This document shows, piece by piece, positions 26,765-33,984 of a DNA stretch of 64,000 nucleotides. Position numbers and translations under genes: made by a program. The stretch covers positions 930,001 to 994,000 of the forward strand of contig OZ244979.1 of the NCBI GenBank assembly GCA_965223095.1. Direction: 5' to 3'. Within the stretch, counting starts at the first letter, position 1. The number at the start of each line of letters is the position of its first letter. The DNA is from J054 sp965223095 (GTDB taxonomy: Bacteria; Pseudomonadota; Gammaproteobacteria; Steroidobacterales; GCA-2729495). The notes under the pieces are model-generated. The model did not search any database and was not told the DNA's origin. It was given only the letters and a program-made list of their open reading frames with translations.

Positions 26765-28006
26765 TTGGGTAAATTCCGGGTAGGCCTCCATGCCGCATTC
26801 GCTCATGTCCACGCCCTCGTATTCTTGCTCCTCGGAAACGCGCAGTCCGACAATCATTTTCAGCAAAAACCAGGCCAGCGAGCTGGCTCCGAACACCCAG
26901 GCAAAAATGATGGCGATGCCCGCGAGTTGACCCAAGAGTGACGAGTCTGGATTCGACAAGCAAACGGCCAACAGGCCCCAGATCCCCACGACCCCGTGGA
27001 CGGAAATAGCACCCACGGGGTCGTCAATTTTCCCCCAGCGGTCCATGTAAATAATCGCGGGCACGACTAATAGGCCACCTACCAGGCCAATGGTGCAGGC
27101 GAGTAGCGGCGTTGGCGTCAAGGGTTCGGCGGTGATGGCCACCAGGCCGGCCAACGCGCCATTTAGCGCCATGGTTAGATCAGCCTTGCCGAACCATAGG
27201 CGCGCCAGTAATAAGGCTGCAATGAGCCCACCCGCGGCCGCCATATTCGTGTTGACGAAGACCAGCGCCACTGCGTTGGCCTCGCCCACGTCCGAGACCT
27301 TGAGCTCTGACCCGCCATTGAAGCCCAACCAGCCCAACCAGAGAATCAAGGTGCCTAGTGTTGCGAGGGGCAGGTTGCTGCCCGGGATGGCGAAGACTTG
27401 GCCCTGCGGTCCGTACTTACCTTTGCGTGGACCCAATAACAAGACGCCTGCCAAGGCTGCGGCCGCGCCACACATATGCACCGTGCCGGAGCCGGCGAAG
27501 TCTGAAAACCCTAAGTTGGTTTTCAGAAAGCCGCCGCCCCAATTCCAAAACCCCTGTATGGGATAAATGAAACCGGTCAGCACCACTGCGAACGCAAAAA
27601 ACGACCACAGCTTCATGCGTTCGGCAACCGCGCCCGACACGATGGACATGGCGGTGGCGACGAAGACGACTTGAAAAAAGAAGTCGGCAAGATTCGAGTA
27701 ATACGCATCACCGGCAATCACCGCTTCTACGCTGTTGTCATCAGCGGTGAGTATGTCGATGCCAGGCAGGATTCGGCCTTCGAAACCGTCTCCGGGGTAC
27801 ATGATGCCGTAACCGCAGAGCATGTACATCACACAGGCGATGGCATAGAGGCCGACATTCTTAGTCAGGATTTCCGTGGTGTTCTTGGATCGGACCAGGC
27901 CGGCTTCCAACATGGTGAAACCGGCTGCCATCCACATGACTAGGGCGCCGCAGACTAAAAAGTAAAAGGTATCTAGCGCGTAGCTGAGTTCGGTAATCTG
28001 GTTCAT
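26753..28006 (-). CDS. amtB: Ammonium transporter
   Basis: A 417-residue Amt/Rh-family channel with about eleven membrane helices and a short cytoplasmic tail. The twin pore histidines are visible in GSGTVHMCGAAAAL and SVHGVVGIWG. It brings in ammonium when nitrogen is scarce and is blocked by GlnK. It lies 24 bp after glnK with a good ribosome site (GGGAGAAG), and both follow the porin gene behind a sigma-54 promoter. Confidence 0.95.
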   Translation of the reverse strand: MNQITELSYALDTFYFLVCGALVMWMAAGFTMLEAGLVRSKNTTEILTKNVGLYAIACVMYMLCGYGIMYPGDGFEGRILPGIDILTADDNSVEAVIAGDAYYSNLADFFFQVVFVATAMSIVSGAVAERMKLWSFFAFAVVLTGFIYPIQGFWNWGGGFLKTNLGFSDFAGSGTVHMCGAAAALAGVLLLGPRKGKYGPQGQVFAIPGSNLPLATLGTLILWLGWLGFNGGSELKVSDVGEANAVALVFVNTNMAAAGGLIAALLLARLWFGKADLTMALNGALAGLVAITAEPLTPTPLLACTIGLVGGLLVVPAIIYMDRWGKIDDPVGAISVHGVVGIWGLLAVCLSNPDSSLLGQLAGIAIIFAWVFGASSLAWFLLKMIVGLRVSEEQEYEGVDMSECGMEAYPEFTQAPE

Positions 28007-28030
28007 CTGCTTCTCCCTGGGCTGGCGCCT

Positions 28031-28369
28031 CTAGACCGCATCGACGCCGGTTTCGCCGGTACGAATTCGAATAACCTCGCTAAGATCCGTGACGAATATC
28101 TTGCCATCACCGATTTTGCCCGTGCGTGCAATGTTGCTGATGGCTTCCACCACCCGCTCGGCGATATCGTCATCCACGGCTAACTCAAGCTTCGTCTTGG
28201 GCAAGAAATCCACCACATATTCCGCACCACGATAAAGTTCGGTATGGCCGCGTTGCCGGCCAAAGCCCTTAACTTCGGTAACCGTGATGCCTTGAATACC
28301 AATATCGGCGACGGCTTGGCGCACATCGTCAAGCTTGAAGGGTTTGATAATGGCGGTAATTAATTTCAT
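28031..28369 (-). CDS. glnK: PII nitrogen regulatory protein
   Basis: A 112-residue PII protein with the T-loop GHTELYRGAEYVVDFLPK and the uridylylation target Tyr51. The ATP-binding segment GDGKIFV is also present. Its position directly before amtB identifies it as GlnK rather than GlnB: it plugs AmtB when nitrogen is ample and releases it when uridylylated. A strong AGGAG site precedes the ATG. Confidence 0.95.
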   Translation of the reverse strand: MKLITAIIKPFKLDDVRQAVADIGIQGITVTEVKGFGRQRGHTELYRGAEYVVDFLPKTKLELAVDDDIAERVVEAISNIARTGKIGDGKIFVTDLSEVIRIRTGETGVDAV

Positions 28370-28410
28370 GCCTGAAATTCTCCTTCGCTTAATCCGCGGA
28401 CGCCCTTGTT

Positions 28411-29076
28411 CTAGTTGCTGTAGATCGCAAATTCACGGGCAAGACTAAAAACGATATGGGTATCATCTTGACCGCCTAACAGATCGTCTGTGCTGTGAAT
28501 GATGGCGATCTGGTAGTCGAAGATCGGTGTGTCTTGAATGTTCAAGGCATTGCGATAGCCGACTTCGTAGTATTCGCCGTCAAAGTCATCCTGAAAGGCG
28601 CCAACGCTGCCGTAGAAATTTTTCAACTCGCCGGTCAATGCGTAAAATTGGTAGTCGAGCTTTGGTCCCGCGAAGTTTTCATATTGGCCGATGGCTGCTT
28701 CTAGAGAGAACCACCGCCAGCCGGCGCTTAGGTTCACTTCCAAATAGTCATCATCGAAGTCATCGGTGTAGGTATAAAACGTGCTGCCGATACCAAGGGC
28801 CAGTTCGCCGACTTTAAAGTCATAGCCGGCATAGAGGTCCACTTCCAATCCATCATTGGTACTTGAGTCACCGTCATCCACGGTGGATCCCCAGGTACCG
28901 AGATAAAAGCCAGACGCTTCTAAATCTAAACCGGCTTGGGCGGCCGCCTTGCCATCGGATTGTGGGATGCCACGGAAAATGTACTCGGAGTTGATGCCGG
29001 CATTGGCGGTTAGGTCCGCTGCCCCGGCCGGTAATGCCGCCAATAACAAGCAGCCGATTAGAATCAATTTATGCAT
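28411..29076 (-). CDS. TorF/TIGR02001-type outer-membrane porin-like protein
   Basis: A 221-residue exported protein with a signal peptide (cleavage near AGAADL) followed by alternating beta strands with aromatic girdles. The start LTANAGINSEYIFRGIPQSD and the C-terminal aromatic-rich strand are typical of the TIGR02001 family of putative porins. It is the first gene of porin-glnK-amtB and lies about 70 bp behind a sigma-54 promoter. An outer-membrane route for nitrogen compounds is therefore a reasonable inference; the substrate is unknown. Confidence 0.85.
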   Translation of the reverse strand: MHKLILIGCLLLAALPAGAADLTANAGINSEYIFRGIPQSDGKAAAQAGLDLEASGFYLGTWGSTVDDGDSSTNDGLEVDLYAGYDFKVGELALGIGSTFYTYTDDFDDDYLEVNLSAGWRWFSLEAAIGQYENFAGPKLDYQFYALTGELKNFYGSVGAFQDDFDGEYYEVGYRNALNIQDTPIFDYQIAIIHSTDDLLGGQDDTHIVFSLAREFAIYSN

Positions 29077-29146
29077 GAAAGCTTCCTAAATGTTCGTTGC
29101 TATCGCGCTTTGCGAATGTCAGCATTCCTCGCCACGCAGATAACAA

Positions 29147-29162
29147 AGCAGGTTTCGTGCCA
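29147..29162 (-). promoter_or_regulatory. Sigma-54 promoter of porin-glnK-amtB
   Basis: On the minus strand the sequence reads TGGCACGAAACCTGCT from 29162 down to 29147. It matches the -24/-12 consensus with the required GG-N10-GC spacing and one mismatch in the -12 element. It lies about 70 bp before the porin start. This implies RpoN and NtrC-dependent expression under nitrogen limitation. Confidence 0.85.
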
Positions 29163-29224
29163 ACTTTCTCAGGGCCTAGAACCCCGGTGTTTCGGTGGTA
29201 CGGGGCCAGGATTCAATGCAAGAT

Positions 29225-29241
29225 TGCACCAAGATCGCGCA
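29225..29241 (-). promoter_or_regulatory. Candidate NtrC-binding site
   Basis: TGCACCA at 29225-29231 is a perfect NtrC half-site. It is followed after 3 bp by TCGCGCA, which keeps 5 of 7 positions of the inverted half. It lies 63 bp upstream of the -24 element, a usual distance for an enhancer. Only one half is strong, so binding is uncertain. Confidence 0.5.
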
Positions 29242-29317
29242 TGAATAACCGCGCTTGCCCAGTGATGAAGCTTGCGCAAAGATCGTGTAGAAACTTATTT
29301 CAGCATCGGCCCTAACT

Positions 29318-29587
29318 ATGAATACTGAATTTGTGAAAGACCTGGCTGCGCGCTTGGCGCGCAATGTACCGCAGGGCGTGCAAGCGGCAACGGACGATCT
29401 CGAGCAAAATTTCACGGCTTTGCTGCAGTCCGCCTTTGCGCGCTTGGATCTGGTGACGCGGGAAGAATTCGACGTGCAACGCAAAGTGTTGGAACGTAGC
29501 CGCGAAAAGCTTGTGGCGCTGGAAGCAGAATTAGCGCGGCTTGAGGCAGAAAGACAGCCGGGGAGCGACGTAAAGGATTCGGCCTAG
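29318..29587 (+). CDS. ubiK: Ubiquinone biosynthesis accessory factor UbiK (BMFP domain)
   Basis: An 89-residue, almost wholly helical protein with a C-terminal coiled coil (about residues 50-80) and the BMFP/YqiC pattern FTALLQSAFARLDLVTREEFD. UbiK forms a complex with UbiJ and helps the soluble ubiquinone-making complex. It diverges from the porin gene and is followed 24 bp later by comM; in many relatives it also lies near comM and glnK-amtB. Confidence 0.9.
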   Translation: MNTEFVKDLAARLARNVPQGVQAATDDLEQNFTALLQSAFARLDLVTREEFDVQRKVLERSREKLVALEAELARLEAERQPGSDVKDSA

Positions 29588-29611
29588 CCGAGACGGTTTC
29601 GGCGTCTCGAT

Positions 29612-31147
29612 ATGCCCTTGGCCACCGTGCTTTCCCGCGGTCAGCGTGGCCTGGATGCGCCGCAGGTGTATATCGAAGTAGAGCCGGCGGGTGGTCTACC
29701 CGGTTTGTATATCGTTGGTCTGGTGGAAACGGCCGTGCGTGAAAGTCGCGAGCGCGTGAAGGCGGCCATTCGCTCGGCTGGCTTCCAACGCCCGCGGGGC
29801 AAAATTACGGTCAATCTCGCGCCCGCTGATTTGCCAAAGGCGGGCGGACGTTTCGACTTGGCTATTGCCTTGGGCATCCTCGCGGCGACGGAGCAGTTGG
29901 CCAGCGAGTCCCTTGACGGTTACGAGTTTTTCGGTGAGCTGGCGTTTTCTAGCTTGTTGCGTCCCACGGCCGCTTTGTTGCCAGCCTTGCGGGCGGCAAA
30001 GCTCGCCGGTCATCGCTGCGTGGCGCCTAGCGCGAATGCCGGTGAAGCAGGCTTACTCAGCGACGCCGAGGTCTCGTTGGCGGGCGATCTGTTGTCTGTA
30101 GCGCGTCATCTTCGCGGTGAACAAGCCTTAGCCTCTGCAACTTTCACACCACCAAGCCGGCGCGCCACGGCCGAGACTGACCTCGCCGAGGTTCGTGGTC
30201 AGCACCGCGCCCGACGGGCGCTGGAAATCGCCGCTGCCGGGGGTCACAACTTATTGCTGTTGGGGCCGCCTGGCACCGGTAAGAGCATGTTGGCTCGGCG
30301 CTTACCGGGGCTGCTGCCGCCCTTAGCCGAAAGCGAGGCGCTGGAATGCGCCATCATCCGTTCCGTTGCGGGTCGTCCGCCCGAGGACCTGAACTTGCAG
30401 CCGCCCTTTCGCGCACCCCACCATGGCGCCTCGGCGCCGGCCCTGGTGGGCGGGGGGCGAATACCTAGGCCGGGTGAAATATCCATGGCGCACCGGGGTG
30501 TGTTGTTCTTAGACGAGCTGCCTGAATTTGCGCGAGACGTTCTGGAAGGATTGCGCGAACCTTTGGAAACGGGTCAGATCACCGTCGCCCGGGCTGGTCT
30601 TACGGCGGAATTTCCCGCCAAGTTTCAACTGATTGCCGCCATGAATCCTTGCGTCTGCGGTTATGCGGGCGATCCCCGTCTTGAATGCCGTTGTAGCCCG
30701 GAGCAAGTGAATCGATACCGCAATCGGGTCTCGGGTCCGTTCTTGGACCGTATGGACATGGTCATCGAGCTGCAGCGCGAACAGCTGCCCGCGGACTACT
30801 TGGAGGCGGCGGCTTGTGGCGAGCCCACCACGGTGGTGCGCGCACGGGTGAGCGCTGCACGTCAACGTCAGCGCCGCCGCCGCGAATGTTTGAATAAACA
30901 GCTGCGTGGCGCGGAATTGCGGGCAGACTGCGCCGGTGAGCCCGCGCTGGGACAGCTATTGCTAAAGGCAGCCGAACGGCTGTCGCTATCGGCGCGTGCC
31001 TGTGACAGCGCCCTGCGTGTGGCTCGCACCATTGCCGACCTGGCCGCGGCGGAACAGCCGAGTGTCGCACACCTGTCAGAAGCTTTGAGTTTGCGAGCCG
31101 CCTGGCCGGGCGGCGTCCGACATCAGCTGGATTCTTCCAGCATATAG
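29612..31147 (+). CDS. comM: YifB/ComM-type Mg-chelatase-like AAA+ ATPase
   Basis: A 511-residue protein with an N-terminal Lon-protease-like ChlI domain (residues ~20-140), a AAA+ domain with Walker A LLGPPGTGKSMLARRL and Walker B VLFLDELPEF, and a C-terminal Mg-chelatase domain. ComM-type helicases promote branch migration during natural transformation. It overlaps the convergent cytochrome c gene by 25 bp at the C terminus. The start has only a weak ribosome site. Confidence 0.93.
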   Translation: MPLATVLSRGQRGLDAPQVYIEVEPAGGLPGLYIVGLVETAVRESRERVKAAIRSAGFQRPRGKITVNLAPADLPKAGGRFDLAIALGILAATEQLASESLDGYEFFGELAFSSLLRPTAALLPALRAAKLAGHRCVAPSANAGEAGLLSDAEVSLAGDLLSVARHLRGEQALASATFTPPSRRATAETDLAEVRGQHRARRALEIAAAGGHNLLLLGPPGTGKSMLARRLPGLLPPLAESEALECAIIRSVAGRPPEDLNLQPPFRAPHHGASAPALVGGGRIPRPGEISMAHRGVLFLDELPEFARDVLEGLREPLETGQITVARAGLTAEFPAKFQLIAAMNPCVCGYAGDPRLECRCSPEQVNRYRNRVSGPFLDRMDMVIELQREQLPADYLEAAACGEPTTVVRARVSAARQRQRRRRECLNKQLRGAELRADCAGEPALGQLLLKAAERLSLSARACDSALRVARTIADLAAAEQPSVAHLSEALSLRAAWPGGVRHQLDSSSI

Positions 31148-31647
31148 GCCATGGCGGCTAGGACTTCTTCGTCGGATAGATCCACGCGCCCGCCCTTGGG
31201 CGGCATATAGCCGGCTTCTCCCTGGTAGCCCGCGATGGCGCGTTCGTTCAGGATGGCTTGGCCCTGCGCGATGCGCGTTGCCCAGGCAGCGTTGTCGCCG
31301 ATCTTAGGCGCCCCACCGATGCCACTGCCGTGGCAGGCAAAACACGCGACGTTATAAACCTGCTGACCGGATAGCGGCGCTGCAGCCGGTTCGGCAGTTG
31401 CCACGACAGGGGCGGATTCCTCGGGTGCCGAGGTGGCGTTTTCAGCCCCGACTACGGCCACGGTGCCGACGGGTTTGATGCGGTCTAGCACTTCTTGTTG
31501 GTATTCCGCGGTGTTAGCGCGGATGTCATGTTGAGCGTCTCCGGCAATGAACTGAGCAATCAAAAAAATCGCAAACGTCACGCCAATGAGCGCGGCGATT
31601 ACGACCGTAAATAGATCCATGAACTTTTTGTCTGCGCTAGTGCTCAC
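31123..31647 (-). CDS. Membrane-anchored cytochrome c5-type protein
   Basis: A 174-residue protein with one N-terminal membrane helix (about residues 12-33), an Ala/Pro-rich linker and a C-terminal class I cytochrome c domain. The heme motif is CFACH, with YMPPKGG carrying the likely axial Met. It probably faces the periplasm and shuttles electrons to a terminal reductase. It is transcribed towards comM from a promoter with a perfect TATAAT. Confidence 0.9.
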   Translation of the reverse strand: MSTSADKKFMDLFTVVIAALIGVTFAIFLIAQFIAGDAQHDIRANTAEYQQEVLDRIKPVGTVAVVGAENATSAPEESAPVVATAEPAAAPLSGQQVYNVACFACHGSGIGGAPKIGDNAAWATRIAQGQAILNERAIAGYQGEAGYMPPKGGRVDLSDEEVLAAMAYMLEESS

Positions 31648-31695
31648 TTTGGATTCCAGTATTGCTAAGCCGGGGACGCGCCCGAGGGCCCGCGG

Positions 31696-31724
31696 ATTAT
31701 AAAGACAATAGCTGATGGCTTAAA
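31696..31724 (-). promoter_or_regulatory. Promoter of the cytochrome c5-type gene
   Basis: On the minus strand a perfect -10 TATAAT (31701-31696) follows TTTAAG (31724-31719) at 17 bp. Transcription would start near 31689, about 40 bp before the ATG. The weak -35 suggests an activator may be needed. Confidence 0.55.
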
Positions 31725-31823
31725 GCCGCGCCCTACATAATTCGGTCCGGCCAGAATCTGACACTCCGGCGGTCGCGGCAGGCGGCCTGACGAATTGACT
31801 GACCAAGTTGTTGGGTCGGTTGG

Positions 31824-32561
31824 CTACACGGCTCGGTCCTCGCTGTCCCTGGGCAGGCGCATGGGCGAGGCGAAATCTTGTACCCCCGCCAGTTCACGCA
31901 GTTTGTCGAGATCCGCGATTTCCAAGGCATCGCTACTTAGGCGCCTGATTAGTCCGCGTTTTTCCAGCTGGCTGAAGCTTCGGCTGACGGTTTCTTTCTT
32001 CAGGCCCAAAAAATCCGCGATATCAGCCCTGCTCATGGGTAAATCAATCCGGGTCATGGCGGGATCCCGCGGGTTCGGCATGCTGCCACTCAAGCGAAGG
32101 CGATGCCTTAGGTACAGAACAAAGATGGCCGTGCGTTCCGCGGCGGATCGTTGCCCCAGGCTATAGACCAAATCCACTAGATTTTCCAAGACACGAAAAA
32201 TCATGTTGGTGAAGGCTCGTTCGGCCGCTTTGTCTTTTGCCAAGTGCTCGTCCAGGACTGACCGCGGGCGCCCTGCAACACGCGTTGTGGTCACCGCTTC
32301 CACCGTAAAGAAATAATGCTCCGTCGCAGTGAGCCCGACGAAGTTATCGGGAAACAAGAAGCTCAAGACTTGCCGGCGGCCATCACGTCCAATGCGGCTA
32401 ACCATCAGCATGCCTTCGACGATGTTAAATACTTCGCTGGCCACTTCGCCCTCGTGAATGAGGACGTCTCCGGGGGCTAACTCCTTTTCCGGCGCCTGAT
32501 CGAATACAGCCAAGAACACATCGCCAGATGGCGTGACGCTGCTCATGCGCCAAGCATCCAC
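31824..32561 (-). CDS. Crp/Fnr-family regulator without FNR iron-sulfur cysteines
   Basis: A 245-residue regulator with an N-terminal cyclic-nucleotide-binding-type beta barrel (residues ~25-110), a long dimer helix (about 125-150) and a winged helix with DIADFLGLKKETVSRSFSQL. The E-x-x-S-R pattern of the recognition helix is the one FNR uses to read TTGAT half-sites. The N-terminal cysteine cluster of FNR is missing, so it is more like DNR/NnrR or FixK regulators, some of which answer to nitric oxide. It sits just before the tRNA and the heme-copper cluster on the opposite strand. An ATG at 32546 is an alternative start. Confidence 0.85.
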   Translation of the reverse strand: MDAWRMSSVTPSGDVFLAVFDQAPEKELAPGDVLIHEGEVASEVFNIVEGMLMVSRIGRDGRRQVLSFLFPDNFVGLTATEHYFFTVEAVTTTRVAGRPRSVLDEHLAKDKAAERAFTNMIFRVLENLVDLVYSLGQRSAAERTAIFVLYLRHRLRLSGSMPNPRDPAMTRIDLPMSRADIADFLGLKKETVSRSFSQLEKRGLIRRLSSDALEIADLDKLRELAGVQDFASPMRLPRDSEDRAV

Positions 32562-32666
32562 ACGCGGCGCAGCCCTTGCAAGTCACTGCTTGGTAGCAAG
32601 CTTGCCGGCGAGTATCCTAGTCAGACTCAAACGCCTAAGTGCTGAATGCTGTCAGAGCGGCGTTGA

Positions 32667-32695
32667 TTGCGAAAGTCGATGAGCTTGCCTATAAG
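32667..32695 (+). promoter_or_regulatory. Promoter of the tRNA-Arg gene
   Basis: TTGCGA at 32667-32672 and TATAAG at 32690-32695 are separated by 17 bp. Transcription would start about 6 bp before the tRNA. No terminator with a U-run follows the tRNA, so transcripts may continue towards the respiratory genes. Confidence 0.55.
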
Positions 32696-32707
32696 GTGGT
32701 TTGCATT

Positions 32708-32765
<58 letters not shown>

Positions 32766-32781
<16 letters not shown>

Positions 32782-32957
32782 CATAATACCTAGGGGTCAC
32801 GCAGTGGCCGCTAGGTATTATGCGGGTGCGAAGGCTTTGGTTCGGACGCCCCGGTTCGATTAATCGGCAGGAGCCGATTAACGATGCGCAGCAACCCCGG
32901 CGCAGCCGGGGCGAGGGCCATGGATGGCCCGCGTCAATCCCTTCGGGCGCGCATAAT
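32766..32957 (+). repeat. tRNA 3-prime-end duplication enclosing a hairpin array
   Basis: A 22-bp direct repeat occurs at 32766-32787 (end of the tRNA-Arg gene and 6 bp beyond) and again at 32936-32957. Between them lie four near-perfect stem-loops. They are TAATACCTAG/CTAGGTATTA (32784-32820, with an inner GGTCAC/GTGGCC stem), TTAATCGGC/GCCGATTAA (32860-32881), CCCCGGC/GCCGGGG (32895-32911) and GGGCCAT/ATGGCCC (32915-32930). The layout recalls the tyrT operon of E. coli, where about 178-bp units carry the last bases of the tRNA. An attachment-site scar of a lost element is the alternative. No integrase is nearby. Confidence 0.8.
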
Positions 32958-32972
32958 TACTTAAAAGAACTC

Positions 32973-33161
32973 ATGGAATCACTCTATTTCGTCCTCGTTG
33001 CCATCATCCTGTACTTCGGGGCGGATTGGATTCTGCGGCGTATGGAATCCGCGGCCGGCCGACACTTCAAGTATCGGTCGTTCATTTTTTTCGCGATCTT
33101 GTTGACGATGGCGCTGGTTAGTTTTGCGTTGATCCGAAACTATGCGGGAAATCCCGTATAG
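32973..33161 (+). CDS. Small two-helix membrane protein of the heme-copper cluster
   Basis: A 62-residue protein with two hydrophobic segments (about residues 4-18 and 35-53) separated by a basic turn with RRMESAAGRHFKYRS. The ATG at 32973 is chosen; upstream codons in the same frame run through the tRNA-linked repeat. It starts 15 bp after the second copy of that repeat and lies 109 bp before the next small gene. I do not recognise a family. Its place suggests an accessory subunit or assembly factor of the complex that follows. Confidence 0.7.
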   Translation: MESLYFVLVAIILYFGADWILRRMESAAGRHFKYRSFIFFAILLTMALVSFALIRNYAGNPV

Positions 33162-33270
33162 CGCTCGTCATTTGCCGGTCTATGCTCTATATCGGGTTGA
33201 AGTAGCCCGAGTGTGACGCACTGCACGGATGCGGGCGCCAGTCTATCCAGTTAGTCAGGGGGGAGTCCTA

Positions 33271-33429
33271 ATGGCTGAGAGCGACCACCAGTCCGACGAA
33301 CAGCTGCCGTTCATGCAGCGTGTTCTTGATAATCCATTTCTACTGCTGTTTCTAGGCGTTGCCATGCCGGCGGTGTTGTACCTGATCTGGGGTCTCTACG
33401 AGATTCTTCAGATTCCGGCCGCGAAGTAG
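33271..33429 (+). CDS. Small single-helix subunit next to subunit II
   Basis: A 52-residue protein starting at 33271 after a strong GGGGGAG site, with one C-terminal membrane helix (about residues 20-42). Short single-helix subunits (IIa type) accompany ba3-type heme-copper complexes, and the gene lies 10 bp before subunit II, so a structural role is likely. The sequence itself has no diagnostic motif. Confidence 0.72.
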   Translation: MAESDHQSDEQLPFMQRVLDNPFLLLFLGVAMPAVLYLIWGLYEILQIPAAK

Positions 33430-33439
33430 GGGGTGCGTC

Positions 33440-33973
33440 ATGGCGATTAGCCCTCCTAGCGAACGGAATTGGTGGAGCATTCCCCTTCACAAGGTTGAGC
33501 TTTACTGGGTGATCTTGGCTTTCTGCTGGGGCCTGGTCATGTTTTTCATGATGATCTTTTGGCACGGGGCGGGTCAACAGAACCTCTCCAACGAGGCCTA
33601 CAAGATCGAGCCTGCCGAATTTTTCGCACAAGCCCAGCAGATGGTCGACCAGTACACCGTCAGGGAAGAAGCCGGTGTGCCGGTGGTGCATCCGCCCCCG
33701 GGTAGCGACGTCTATATCGTGGCGAGGCTGTGGAGCTTTTGGCCGATTCTCGAACTCGAGAAGGACCAGAGTTATCGCGTGCACATTTCATCGATGGACT
33801 GGCAGCACGGTTTCTCGCTGCAACCGGTCAACATTAACCTGCAGATACATCCCAATTACGACATCGTTTTCTCGATGACGCCGACGGACACCGGCGATTT
33901 TGGAATCATCTGCAACGAGTATTGCGGTATCGGCCATCACAACATGGCCGGCAAGCTCATCGTCGTTGAATAG
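33440..33973 (+). CDS. Heme-copper complex subunit II with CuA site (B-family)
   Basis: A 177-residue protein with one N-terminal membrane helix (about residues 20-41) and a periplasmic cupredoxin domain. All CuA ligands are present: His123 in DWQHG, Cys158, Glu160, Cys162, His166 and Met169 in CNEYCGIGHHNM. The domain would accept electrons from a soluble cytochrome c or another donor. The short single-helix architecture matches ba3-type (B-family) enzymes. It is followed 11 bp later by subunit I. Confidence 0.92.
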   Translation: MAISPPSERNWWSIPLHKVELYWVILAFCWGLVMFFMMIFWHGAGQQNLSNEAYKIEPAEFFAQAQQMVDQYTVREEAGVPVVHPPPGSDVYIVARLWSFWPILELEKDQSYRVHISSMDWQHGFSLQPVNINLQIHPNYDIVFSMTPTDTGDFGIICNEYCGIGHHNMAGKLIVVE

Positions 33974-33984
33974 GGGAGAGACCA

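Noticed and set aside
26717..26941. Other frames over amtB and its end
   Set aside because: They are shadows of the strongly supported amtB frame.
32820..32972. Extension of the first small membrane protein upstream to 32820
   Set aside because: The added codons run through the tRNA-linked hairpin array and have no ribosome site; the start at 32973 gives a clean two-helix protein.
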